Source of the DNA: Elusimicrobiota bacterium
GTDB lineage: Bacteria > CG03 > SLGR01
Reading direction: 5' to 3'
Assembly (NCBI GenBank): GCA_003553445.1
Contig: PWEK01000095.1
Coordinates: 1-54,944, forward strand
DNA: 54,944 bases
Shown here: positions 9,223 to 16,996 of the stretch, piece after piece
How positions within the stretch are numbered: the stretch's first letter is position 1
Layout: every line of letters starts with the position of its first letter
The notes under the pieces: model-generated
Seen by the model: only the letters and a program-made list of their open reading frames with translations
What the model was told of the DNA's origin: nothing
Database searches by the model: none
Made by a program: the position numbers and the translations under genes

Positions 9223-9627
9223 AAGCTTGCAACTCTCTTGAATAATTCCCGCCCTAAGTTTTTCCTGCTTCAAATAATAAGCTCGCGGCTCCCTTAAATA
9301 ATTTCCCACCATGTTTTTCTTGCTTCAAATAATAAGCTCGCGGCTCTCTTAAATAATTTCCCCCAAGTTTTTCTTCCTTTAAATAATTTATCCCGCAGCA
9401 TATCCTGTTTTCTATATTCAAGGCAACAAACCACTGCCTTAAGCTTGCAACTCTCTTAAATAATTCCCCACCATGTTTTTCTTGCTTCAAATAACAAGCT
9501 CGCGGCTCTCTTAAATAATTCCCCTCCAAGTTTTCTTGCTTCAAATAATAAGCTCGCGGCTCCCTTAAATAATTTATCCCGCAGCATGGCCTGTTTTCTA
9601 TATTCAAGGCAACAAACCACTGCCTTT
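9223..9627. repeat. Tandem array of ~55-base modules between prfA and rpmE
   Basis: Six copies of a ~55-base unit begin near 9223, 9279, 9334, 9441, 9496 and 9550. Each starts AAGCTCGCGGCTCTCTTAAA (or AAGCTTGCAACTCTCTT) and continues with a TTTTTCTTGCTTCAAATAA tail. A second ~54-base module (starting TTATCCCGCAGCAT and ending CAAACCACTGCCTT) occurs twice, at about 9387-9440 and 9573-9625, so the higher-order pattern is three short units, long unit, three short units, long unit. A minus-strand frame of 117 codons runs through it, but its repeated peptide (REPRAYYLKQEK) is the direct result of the DNA repeat, and one copy-specific indel changes its frame. I treat it as non-coding. Confidence 0.85.
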
Positions 9628-9796
9628 ACTTTTTACTTCGATTTGTACAGCCTCTAAGCGGTTCGGAAAATATTATAATTAGGAATTTGATTGTTAAAAC
9701 GTTTAAAAAAAGGCGGGATTGAAAAATGGGGTCAATTTGTCCAGTATCTTATTTTTTAAAAAGCACCATCAATTATGGACTGGAACAATCCATTTT

Positions 9797-9887
9797 GAAA
9801 AGCTGATTTTTCAGTTTGTATCTTCCCGGATTGAACCACTCTGACAAGCTGTTTTTTCAGTCTGAACTTTCACGGATTAACCACTCT
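9797..9887. repeat. Adjacent ~45-base direct repeat downstream of rpmE
   Basis: Two back-to-back imperfect copies: 9797-9842 and 9843-9887. Both have the layout AAGCTG-N6-CAGT...CGGATT(G)AACCACTCT. Each carries a small CTG(T/A)TTTTTCAG palindrome-like core. They sit just after the rpmE stop codon on the minus strand and may form part of its 3' end; no strong U-tract terminator is evident. The rest of 9628-9796 holds no gene I can see. Confidence 0.65.
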
Positions 9888-9899
9888 GAAAACAGGTTT

Positions 9900-10100
9900 T
9901 TATTTTTTTCCGTACTTTCTTTCAAACTTTTCAACTCTGCCTGCTGAATCGACTAATCTCTGTTCTCCGGTATAAAAAGGATGGCATGCAGAACACATCT
10001 CCACTCTTATCTTTTTCTGTGTTGAAAGCGTAGTGAAGTTTTCGCCGCACGCGCATTCAACCTCTACCTCATACATTTTTGGATGTATTTTCTTCTTCAT
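9900..10100 (-). CDS. rpmE: 50S ribosomal protein L31 (zinc-binding type)
   Basis: 66 residues, full length. It shows the family pattern [19 protein letters not shown] ... [19 protein letters not shown] ... [11 protein letters not shown]. Four cysteines (CAC and CSAC) are those of the zinc-containing C+ form, as opposed to the zinc-free paralogue used under zinc starvation. GGGAGCTGATAAAT precedes the ATG. rpmE next to prfA-prmC-murA is a widely conserved order. Confidence 0.96.
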   Translation of the reverse strand: MKKKIHPKMYEVEVECACGENFTTLSTQKKIRVEMCSACHPFYTGEQRLVDSAGRVEKFERKYGKK

Positions 10101-10198
10101 ATATTTATCAGCTCCCTTTTTCTAATGTTTTTATTGTTTTTAAACTCTCACTTCTTCTATTTTTCAGCGTACTTAAACCCTCTTTTCACACTGAATTA

Positions 10199-10274
10199 TG
10201 GTGAGCCAGGAAGGACTCGAACCTTCGACTAACGGCTTAAAAGGCCGCTGCTCTTCCAACTGAGCTACTGGCTC
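10199..10274 (-). tRNA. tRNA-Lys (anticodon TTT), CCA encoded
   Basis: Cloverleaf on the minus strand: acceptor GAGCCAG/CTGGCTC, D arm GCTC-AGTTGGAA-GAGC, anticodon loop CTTTTAA (TTT), T loop TTCGAGT, discriminator A and encoded CCA. Its first ten bases overlap the 3' end of serA: the serA stop codon TAG is bases 8-10 of the tRNA. Confidence 0.97.
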
Positions 10275-11824
10275 ACTTTTATGTTTTTCACATCTTCTAT
10301 ATATTCAACTTTTTTCAGTTTTTCTACTACCTCTTCGGGAATATCTCCATCCACTTCTATTATTGTAACCGCTTTTCCGCCAATCTTCTCCCGCCCCACT
10401 TCCATAGATGCAATATTTATTTCATAATCCGCCAGTATGGTTCCTATGTGCCCTACTATGCCCGGCCTGTCTATGTTACATATTGCAAGCAGATTTCCGG
10501 AAAGCGGTATATCAAATATATACCCGTTCAACCCGGTAAGTCTCGCCTTTTTGCCGATTATCCCCCCTTCAATAGAAAAATCGCCATTAAACTCAATCTT
10601 AATTTCCCCGTACATGTCATTGTCGGAAACCACCTGTTTTGCAACTCTCATTCCCTTCTCGGTTGCTAACATCTGAGCATTTACCAGGTTTACCCCTTCA
10701 TTAAATTGAGAAAGATACCCCATTAAAATGAACCTGCTTACTGATTCACCGCTTTTTCTGATTTTGTCTTTATAGCTTATTACTGCCTTTTTTGTCAACT
10801 TTTCAGTATATTGGCCTGCAAATACACCCAGTTTTTCTGCAAGTTTTTTCAGTTCCACTTCTATGTCAGCACCAACAGCATTTACCGCATTTACAATTTT
10901 ACCCGTTTTAAGAAAAACTGAAACCTGCTCGGCGATTTCAACGGCAACCCTCTCCTGGGCCTCAGAGGTTGCAGCCCCAAGGTGGGGGGTATGAATAACA
11001 TTGTTCAGACCCAGCAGCGGCGAATCGCTTGTCGGTTCCTCTTTGTAAACATCTACAGCAGCTCCGGATATTCTCCCCTCTTTTACAGCCTCTGCAAGAT
11101 CCTCTTCATTAACAATTCCGCCCCTGGCGCAATTTATCAAAAAAGAAGACTTTTTCATCTTCTTTATCGTATCTTCATTTATAAAGTTCTTTGTTTTTTC
11201 GTTTACGGGCATATGAAGAGTGATTACATCGGACTCCTTCAGGAGTTCTTCCAGTTCTACCATATCGGCCTTAACCTCTTTAGCCTTATCGGCGCTTGTG
11301 TATGGGTCATGAACGAGCACATGCATTCCGAATGCATTTGCTCGCTTTGCCACCTCATACCCGATTTTTCCAAGCCCCACAACCCCCAGCTTTTTTCCGT
11401 ATAACTCCTTGCCCTTGTACTTTTTCTTCTGCCATTTTTTTTCCGAAAGAGCCTGATGCGCAAAAGGAACATTCCTGAGCAAACTAATTATCAGGGCCCA
11501 TGTATGCTCACATGCCGAAATTGTATTTCCGGCAGGTACGTTCATCACAACTATACCCTTCCTTGTGGCAGACTCCAAGTCAACATTATCAACCCCGACC
11601 CCTGCCCTGCCAATGATTTTCAGCTTATCCGCATTATCTATTATCTCTTTTGTAACGTTTGTTCCGCTTCGTATTATTAACCCGTCATAACCCCTTATTT
11701 CTTTTTCAAGATTTTTTCCGTCAAGCGAGGAATCCATCTTAACCTCAAAACCGCTTTTTCTTAAAATTTCCAAGCCGCTTGAAGAAAGATTGTCAGTAAC
11801 AAGCACTTTCAATTTATTTTTCAT
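10265..11824 (-). CDS. serA: D-3-phosphoglycerate dehydrogenase SerA
   Basis: First step of serine synthesis, NAD-dependent oxidation of 3-phosphoglycerate. 519 residues, the long form with an intervening domain and a C-terminal ACT domain. Motifs: GRAGVGVDNVDLESAT, Rossmann loop GVVGLGKIGYEVAKRA, catalytic Arg and Glu regions in INCARGGIVNEEDLAEAV and DVYKEEP, and the His in THLGAATSE-like HTPHLGAATSEAQ. The ACT domain begins near residue 448 (ICNIDRPGIVGHIGTIL) and could bind serine for feedback control. AGGAGG precedes the ATG. The last codons (VSQ, stop) lie in the acceptor stem of tRNA-Lys. Confidence 0.96.
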   Translation of the reverse strand: MKNKLKVLVTDNLSSSGLEILRKSGFEVKMDSSLDGKNLEKEIRGYDGLIIRSGTNVTKEIIDNADKLKIIGRAGVGVDNVDLESATRKGIVVMNVPAGNTISACEHTWALIISLLRNVPFAHQALSEKKWQKKKYKGKELYGKKLGVVGLGKIGYEVAKRANAFGMHVLVHDPYTSADKAKEVKADMVELEELLKESDVITLHMPVNEKTKNFINEDTIKKMKKSSFLINCARGGIVNEEDLAEAVKEGRISGAAVDVYKEEPTSDSPLLGLNNVIHTPHLGAATSEAQERVAVEIAEQVSVFLKTGKIVNAVNAVGADIEVELKKLAEKLGVFAGQYTEKLTKKAVISYKDKIRKSGESVSRFILMGYLSQFNEGVNLVNAQMLATEKGMRVAKQVVSDNDMYGEIKIEFNGDFSIEGGIIGKKARLTGLNGYIFDIPLSGNLLAICNIDRPGIVGHIGTILADYEINIASMEVGREKIGGKAVTIIEVDGDIPEEVVEKLKKVEYIEDVKNIKVSQ

Positions 11825-11876
11825 TTATATTTCCTCCTATATTCACCAGGTGATATACAGTTTATTTTCAGGTATT

Positions 11877-13148
11877 TCATGCAGTTTTAACTACAGGAGC
11901 AGACCTCTTTTCAACCACTTCGCCGTTAACGATGCACTCAACAACATCTTCTCTGTCAGGAATATCATACATTATATCCAGCATAATATTTTCAATTATC
12001 GTCCTCAGTCCTCTTGCCCCTCTTGATTGTTCACTGGCCCGGGTTGCTATTTTATGCAGAGCGTCCTCCGTAACAGTTAGCCTTATTCCCTCTAATGCAA
12101 ATAATTTCTTATATTGCCTTACAAGAGAATTTTTCGGCTCCTTTAATACCCTTACCAGATCATCCCGGTTTAAATCATTAAACGGGCCTATCACAGGAAG
12201 TCTTCCAACAAGCTCCGGGATCAATCCGTACTTTGTCAGGTCCTGCTGCTGGGTCTTGCTGAACAACTCCCCAATATTTTTTTTCTTTCCCCTAACCAGC
12301 CTGGACCCGAAGCCGACCTGTTTATCACTGATTCTACTTGAAATTATACTCTCCATACCGTCAAAGGCACCACCGCAAATAAAAAGTATATTCGTGGTGT
12401 CTACTTTTATGAATTTCTGATTTGGATGCTTTCTCCCCCCCTGTTTATGCACATTTGCTACCGTTCCCTCCAAAATTTTCAGCAGCGCCTGCTGTACCCC
12501 CTCACCCGACACATCCCTTGTAATTGAAGGTGTTTCCGACTTTCTGGATATTTTGTCTATTTCATCTACGTATATTATTCCCCACTGCGCCATCTCAACA
12601 TCAAAAGCAGCGTTCTGCAACAGGCGCAAAATTATATTTTCCACATCCTCACCTACGTATCCCGCTTCTGTCAGAGTGGTAGCGTCTGCTATTGCAAAAG
12701 GCACGTCAAGTATATCCGCAAGCGTTCTCGCCATAAGTGTTTTCCCGGAACCGGTCGGGCCCGCAAGGAGAATATTAGACTTTTCCAGCTCTACGTCATC
12801 TTCTAATTCTATAGCATCTCTTCTGTTTTCAAAAGAGAAGGGCCCCTTGCCCGTCAAACCCGCCCGTTTATAGTGATTGTATACAGCAACAGATATAATT
12901 TTTTTAGCCATCTCCTGTCCTATCACATACTGATCCAGAATATTTTTTATTTCGCTCGGACGGGGCAATTTCCTGGTCGCAGCCTTTCTCTCCTTATCCG
13001 CCACCCTGTTTATTAATTCATTGGATTTTTTTATGCATTCATCACATATGAATGTGCCCCTATCTCCTACCATTTTGAAGGCTTCATTTTCACCTTTTCC
13101 GCAAAATACGCATTTTTTCATATCAAACTTAAAAATATCGTCACTCAA
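11877..13148 (-). CDS. clpX: ATP-dependent Clp protease ATP-binding subunit ClpX
   Basis: AAA+ unfoldase that feeds ClpP. The N-terminal zinc finger has two CxxC pairs (CVFCGKGE ... FICDECI). Walker A is [15 protein letters not shown], Walker B is [10 protein letters not shown]; pore loops GYVGEDVE and GRKHPNQKF are present, and the C-terminal domain has the sensor-2 region SRGARGLR. The frame starts with TTG at 13148, which has GGAG nine bases upstream; the next Met (residue 10, just before the zinc finger) has no ribosome site, so I keep TTG. Lies 13 bases after clpP. Confidence 0.96.
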   Translation of the reverse strand: MSDDIFKFDMKKCVFCGKGENEAFKMVGDRGTFICDECIKKSNELINRVADKERKAATRKLPRPSEIKNILDQYVIGQEMAKKIISVAVYNHYKRAGLTGKGPFSFENRRDAIELEDDVELEKSNILLAGPTGSGKTLMARTLADILDVPFAIADATTLTEAGYVGEDVENIILRLLQNAAFDVEMAQWGIIYVDEIDKISRKSETPSITRDVSGEGVQQALLKILEGTVANVHKQGGRKHPNQKFIKVDTTNILFICGGAFDGMESIISSRISDKQVGFGSRLVRGKKKNIGELFSKTQQQDLTKYGLIPELVGRLPVIGPFNDLNRDDLVRVLKEPKNSLVRQYKKLFALEGIRLTVTEDALHKIATRASEQSRGARGLRTIIENIMLDIMYDIPDREDVVECIVNGEVVEKRSAPVVKTA

Positions 13149-13161
13149 TGCTTTAACTCCG

Positions 13162-13779
13162 TTATTTTATCTCTTTTCTGCTTTTAATAACTTCATCTAC
13201 AATACCGTAATCTTTCGCCTCTTCCGGAACCATAAAAAAATCACGCTCGGTGTCCTTCGCCACCTTCTTTATCTTCTGTCCCGTATGGTCTGCCATAATT
13301 CTGTTTATGGTTTTTTTAATTCTCATGATTTCCTTCGCCTGAATACCTATATCCGTGGCCTGTCCCTGAACCCCGCCAAGCGGCTGATGTATTAAAACCC
13401 TTGCATTTGAAAGAGCATATCTTTTTCCTTTATCTCCCGCCGCCAGTATAACAGCGGCCATCGAGGCGGCCTGCCCCATGCAGATTGTGGAAATTTTAGG
13501 CGTTATATACTGCATTGTATCATATATTGCCAGTCCCGCCGTTACTGAACCACCCGGAGAGTTTATATAAAGGGAAATCTCCTTATCTGGACTTTCGGCT
13601 TCAAGAAACAGCAGCTGAGCAATAATCACATTTGCAATATTGTCGTTAATCGGGGTGCCGGCAAAAATTATCCTGTCCTTTAACAGCCTTGAATATATAT
13701 CATAAGCCCTTTCTCCCCTCTGGCTTTTTTCAACCACCATAGGAATAAGCTGCATTAATTCATCTTTTTTTTCAGACAT
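13162..13779 (-). CDS. clpP: ATP-dependent Clp protease proteolytic subunit ClpP
   Basis: Serine protease of the ClpXP complex. 205 residues, usual length. The nucleophile Ser is in [18 protein letters not shown] and the His in [16 protein letters not shown]. The N-terminal region has the family pattern [14 protein letters not shown] and [19 protein letters not shown] strong AGGAGG precedes the ATG. Order tig-clpP-clpX on one strand is the classic arrangement and suggests one transcript. Confidence 0.97.
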   Translation of the reverse strand: MSEKKDELMQLIPMVVEKSQRGERAYDIYSRLLKDRIIFAGTPINDNIANVIIAQLLFLEAESPDKEISLYINSPGGSVTAGLAIYDTMQYITPKISTICMGQAASMAAVILAAGDKGKRYALSNARVLIHQPLGGVQGQATDIGIQAKEIMRIKKTINRIMADHTGQKIKKVAKDTERDFFMVPEEAKDYGIVDEVIKSRKEIK

Positions 13780-13797
13780 TCTTTATAAACCTCCTGT

Positions 13798-15069
13798 TTA
13801 GTTCTTTTTTAACTCTTCTTCCACTTTTACTTCTTTTATTTTCGCATGTCTTTTTATAAATTCAAACACCTTATTTGTTAATATTGAGTTTTCATTCACA
13901 AAGTTTTTTACTTTATCCGGATCATTTGTTCCGAACATTTCCATCATTCTCTTTTTTTCTTTTTCCCGGTCTTCATCTTTTACTTCAATTCCTTCCTGCT
14001 GAGCTATCTTAGATAATATTAATCCAGCCCTTATTTCCCTGACTGTTTTTTTCTTCATGGATTCGACATCAATTTCAGATGGGTCCCCCCCCTGCTGCTG
14101 AATATACGCCTTGCCTCTCTGAAGGTTCTCCTCTGTCTTTTCTTCAACAAGTCCTTCCGGTACTCCAAACTCGTTTTTACTTAAAAGCTGCTCTACAATC
14201 TTATTCTCAAGCTCATTCTTTGCATTTCCATCCAACCGTTTTTTCATATTTTCTTTTATGTGTTTTCTCAGTTTCCTTTCATTTTCAAAACCCATACTTT
14301 GAGCAATTTCCTTTTTAGAAGGAACCGACTTTTCTTTAACCTCTTTTACAGTCAATTTGCAGACCGCTTCTTTTCCCGCAATCTCTCTGTTCTCATAATT
14401 TTCAGGGAACTTGTACTTTACTTCCTTTTCTTCATTCTTTTTCATTCCAATTATATTCTTATCAAATCCCGGCAGAACATTTTCTCCGCCTATTTCAAAG
14501 TAGCTAAGCCGCGGATTATTTAAATTTATTTCCTCATCCCCCATAAAAACCCTCAAATCAACAAAAACATGGTCTCCATTTCCGGCAACACCATCCCTGC
14601 TTTTCAAAGTGCTGTTTTTTTCCCTTAAGTTTTCAATTGTTTCCTCTATGTCTTTTTCACTTACTTCATAAACAGGCTTTTTCAACTTTAGTTTTTTATA
14701 TTTCTTAACCTGTATATCAGGCATCACTTCCACTTCAGTAGTTAAGTGAAACGGGCTTCCCTCCTCGAGTTTAAAGTCAGTAATATTTGGTGTGTTTGCC
14801 GGATTAATCTCCTCTTTTGTAAAAACATCTGTCAGTATATCGGGAATGTAATTATTTAGAAAATGTCCTTTTGCTTCTGATTTAAACCTTTCCTTTACTA
14901 TCCGCAGCGGAACCTTGCCCTTTCTGAATCCGGGCATAGAAACCTCTTTTGCTATATCTTTATAACATTTCTTTAAATACCCATCTACCTCTTCCCAGGG
15001 CATTTCTATTTCCACTTCCCTTTTGCATTCTGAAATATCGTTAATTTTATAATTTATCTCTTTTTCCAT
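13798..15069 (-). CDS. tig: Trigger factor (ribosome-bound chaperone and prolyl isomerase)
   Basis: 423 residues. The N-terminal ribosome-binding domain carries the signature MPGFRKGKVPLRIVKERF (residues about 46-63; the family has GFR-GK-P). A middle FKBP-like isomerase domain (about 150-235) contains GDHVFVDLRVFMGDEEI and ALPGFDK-like VLPGFDKNIIGMKKNEE. The C-terminal part is a helical chaperone domain rich in Lys/Glu. GAGAGG lies upstream of the ATG. It heads the tig-clpP-clpX group and follows three tRNA genes. Confidence 0.95.
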   Translation of the reverse strand: MEKEINYKINDISECKREVEIEMPWEEVDGYLKKCYKDIAKEVSMPGFRKGKVPLRIVKERFKSEAKGHFLNNYIPDILTDVFTKEEINPANTPNITDFKLEEGSPFHLTTEVEVMPDIQVKKYKKLKLKKPVYEVSEKDIEETIENLREKNSTLKSRDGVAGNGDHVFVDLRVFMGDEEINLNNPRLSYFEIGGENVLPGFDKNIIGMKKNEEKEVKYKFPENYENREIAGKEAVCKLTVKEVKEKSVPSKKEIAQSMGFENERKLRKHIKENMKKRLDGNAKNELENKIVEQLLSKNEFGVPEGLVEEKTEENLQRGKAYIQQQGGDPSEIDVESMKKKTVREIRAGLILSKIAQQEGIEVKDEDREKEKKRMMEMFGTNDPDKVKNFVNENSILTNKVFEFIKRHAKIKEVKVEEELKKN

Positions 15070-15099
15070 CTATTCTTACCTCTCACTTTACTTAAATCC

Positions 15100-15184
15100 T
15101 GGTGTCGCGGGCGAGAGTTGAACTCGCACTCCCGTGGGAACCAGGTCCTAAGCCTGGCGCGTCTGCCAATTCCGCCACCGCGAC
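15100..15184 (-). tRNA. tRNA-Leu (anticodon TAG), CCA encoded
   Basis: Minus-strand cloverleaf with acceptor GTCGCGG/CCGCGAC, anticodon loop CTTAGGA (TAG), a long variable arm typical of class II tRNAs, T arm GAGTTCAACTC and CCA. It is the last of three tRNAs that share a promoter. Confidence 0.96.
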
Positions 15185-15192
15185 AACTAATT

Positions 15193-15268
15193 TGGTGAGC
15201 CGCCAGGGACTTGAACCCCGAACCCAGTGATTAAGAGTCACTTGCTCTGCCAGTTGAGCTAGCGGCCC
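15193..15268 (-). tRNA. tRNA-Lys (anticodon CTT), CCA encoded
   Basis: Acceptor GGGCCGC/GCGGCTC (one G-U pair), D arm GCTC-AACTGGCA-GAGC, anticodon arm GTGA-CTCTTAA-TCAC (CTT), T loop TTCAAGT, discriminator A and CCA. With the TTT isoacceptor at 10199-10274 it gives two Lys tRNAs in the window. Confidence 0.96.
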
Positions 15269-15277
15269 GTTTTTATC

Positions 15278-15353
15278 TGGTACCCTCGGGGCGATTCGAA
15301 CGCCCAACCTACGGCTTAGAAGGCCGTTGCTCTATCCATTGAGCTACGAGGGT
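15278..15353 (-). tRNA. tRNA-Arg (anticodon TCT), CCA encoded
   Basis: Acceptor ACCCTCG/CGAGGGT, D arm GCTC-AATGGATA-GAGC, anticodon loop CTTCTAA (TCT), T loop TTCGAAT and CCA. First gene of the three-tRNA cluster. Confidence 0.96.
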
Positions 15354-15406
15354 ACATTAATTACCCTTACTTTTATTCTTTTTCCAATTTATTTCTTTGA
15401 GTGCCT

Positions 15407-15436
15407 ATGTTAGTAAAATTTTCAAGTTATTGTCAA
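15407..15436 (-). promoter_or_regulatory. Sigma-70-type promoter for the tRNA cluster
   Basis: On the minus strand: TTGACA (15431-15436), an 18-base spacer, then TAACAT (15407-15412). It lies 54 bases upstream of the tRNA-Arg 5' end and may also drive tig-clpP-clpX. Confidence 0.6.
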
Positions 15437-15484
15437 ACTTGATAACGCAAGTCTTTTCTAATGTGGGTTCTCTATAAGGTTAGA

Positions 15485-15859
15485 TTACATTAACTCATTT
15501 ACTTTTGCAAGTAATTTGCTCGGCACAACGGGTTTCATGATAAAACTGTCCGCCCCCATATTGAAAGCTTTTTTAACTTCTTTTCCTTTTGATGCGCCGG
15601 TGCACATAAGTACCTTGATTTTTTTTGTTGCCGCAGTTTCCTTTATTATTTTACACGCCATCCATCCATCTATTTCAGGCATACGCGCATCCATAACTAC
15701 AACTTTCGGTTTTGATTTGCGCGCTATTTCTATAGCTTCCTTGCCCGAGGTTGCCTTCAACACATTGTATTTCGCCGCAAGAATGTGAGACAGCATTTCC
15801 ACTACAGTGGGTGAATCATCAACTATCAAAACATAATCTTTCTTTTTTCCGAATATCAA
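15485..15859 (-). CDS. Stand-alone response regulator receiver (CheY-like)
   Basis: 124 residues made up of one REC domain and nothing else. The acidic pair is in VLIVDDSPTVVEML, the phospho-acceptor Asp in VVVMDARMPEIDGW, the switch Thr in MCTGASKG and the conserved Lys in FIMKPVVPSKL. No output domain, so it probably acts by protein contact, like CheY or a PilG/PilH-type regulator. The start is a TTG at 15859 with GGGGAGG about ten bases upstream. It follows the HPt gene by 37 bases, so a phosphorelay pair is likely. Confidence 0.9.
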   Translation of the reverse strand: MIFGKKKDYVLIVDDSPTVVEMLSHILAAKYNVLKATSGKEAIEIARKSKPKVVVMDARMPEIDGWMACKIIKETAATKKIKVLMCTGASKGKEVKKAFNMGADSFIMKPVVPSKLLAKVNELM

Positions 15860-15896
15860 ATCAGCTAAACCTCCCCGGTTATTTAAAAAATCCCAT

Positions 15897-16265
15897 TTAT
15901 TCTTTTATTTTTCTGAGTACATCTGAAAGCTTTTTCTCTATATCGCCGCACCCCCCGTTGTCTTTTTCAGTATTTTTTTCAACCACATCAAGCCCTTCCA
16001 GCAACAAATCCAGATAAGAACCATTATTACAGGATTTGTCATCATCTATTTCAGTTAAAATACTTTCAATAAGATTTACTACTTCAGGGAGATTATCATA
16101 TCCAGCAATAGAAAGAATTCCCTTTAAGGAGTGAACTGTTCTGATGGTTTCATCAAGAGAAAAACCGTTACACGAATTTTCTTTCATTTTTTTAATATCG
16201 TTTTTTATTATCTTTAAGTTCTGACTTACTTCGCTTTTTATGATTTTCAGCGTGTCATCATCCAT
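15897..16265 (-). CDS. Stand-alone histidine phosphotransfer (HPt) protein
   Basis: 122 residues, all helical in character. The phospho-accepting His is in the motif TVHSLKGILSIAGYDNL (family H-x-LKG). An AAGGAGC lies just before the ATG. Together with the receiver gene it could relay phosphate from a hybrid kinase encoded elsewhere; no kinase is in the window unless the cut CHASE2 protein is one. Confidence 0.85.
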   Translation of the reverse strand: MDDDTLKIIKSEVSQNLKIIKNDIKKMKENSCNGFSLDETIRTVHSLKGILSIAGYDNLPEVVNLIESILTEIDDDKSCNNGSYLDLLLEGLDVVEKNTEKDNGGCGDIEKKLSDVLRKIKE

Positions 16266-16375
16266 AGCTCTGCTCCTTTTAAAGATGAATGTTGTTATCC
16301 TCTACTATAAATTAGTAAGTGAAAAGAACGAAAAAGTCAAATATTTTGCGATACTCCCGCTTTTTATTATCATAA

Positions 16376-16996
16376 TTAAGGCTTTTCCAGGCTAATTTTT
16401 TTTAAACCTATTATAGAATTTGATACATATACCTCATCTGCAGATAATAAATCTTCATAAAAAATATTTTTCTCTTTTACTTCACCCGATTTTACCAGAT
16501 TCCTTCTAACAGTTCCATTGAGCAATCCGCACTCCAATTCAGGTGTATATATGCTCTCCTCTTCCTTTATATATACATTGGATATGGCTCCTTCCGTGAG
16601 TTGCCATTTTTTGTTAAAAAACAACACATCATAATATCCGCTCTTTCTAACCCTTTTCAGCTCTCTGGCATATAGATTTCTGTTTGTGGTTTTATGGTAA
16701 AGAAACACATTACCGGGATCCGTTTTTTTATCTGAAATAACCGCTCTTTCATCCGCAAACTCTCCGATGGCCTTTTTTTCAATGCGGATATACCCGTTTT
16801 TCGAAAGAAGAATTCGCAGCTTAAAGATGCCCTCCGGATATTTTTCTTTTAATTCCTCCAGTATCCTGTAAATTTTCCGTTCATCGTAATCAAAATTAAA
16901 GTATTTTGCGGATTTTTCCATTCTAGCCAAATGGGCCTTTATGTTTACGGGTACGGAGTCGTAAAGCACCGTTTCAATTATTCTGAAACTTTTCAT
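16376..16996 (-). CDS. pabC: Aminodeoxychorismate lyase-like PLP enzyme (PabC)
   Basis: Releases pyruvate from 4-amino-4-deoxychorismate to give p-aminobenzoate for folate. Branched-chain-type (class IV) aminotransferase fold. The PLP lysine is in LYHKTTNRNLY; LTEGAISNVYI and CGLLNGTVRRNL are the family cofactor loops. At 206 residues it is shorter than free-standing PabC (about 270) and matches the C-terminal half of PabB-PabC fusion proteins, lacking much of the small N-terminal domain. It starts inside the end of pabB (23-base overlap) after AAGGAAA. Confidence 0.85.
   Translation of the reverse strand: MKSFRIIETVLYDSVPVNIKAHLARMEKSAKYFNFDYDERKIYRILEELKEKYPEGIFKLRILLSKNGYIRIEKKAIGEFADERAVISDKKTDPGNVFLYHKTTNRNLYARELKRVRKSGYYDVLFFNKKWQLTEGAISNVYIKEEESIYTPELECGLLNGTVRRNLVKSGEVKEKNIFYEDLLSADEVYVSNSIIGLKKISLEKP

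Noticed and set aside
9254-9607. A 117-codon minus-strand frame with repeats such as REPRAYYLKQEK
   Set aside because: It is a by-product of the 55-base tandem repeat; there is no ribosome site, copies shift frame, and no family is recognised.
9223-9627. CRISPR array
   Set aside because: Repeats are contiguous with similar, not unique, intervening bases, units are ~55 bases, and no cas gene is near.
15092-15307. A 71-codon minus-strand frame
   Set aside because: It runs through two tRNA genes (the LAQLAEQVTLNHWVRGSSP-type peptide is a known tRNA artefact).
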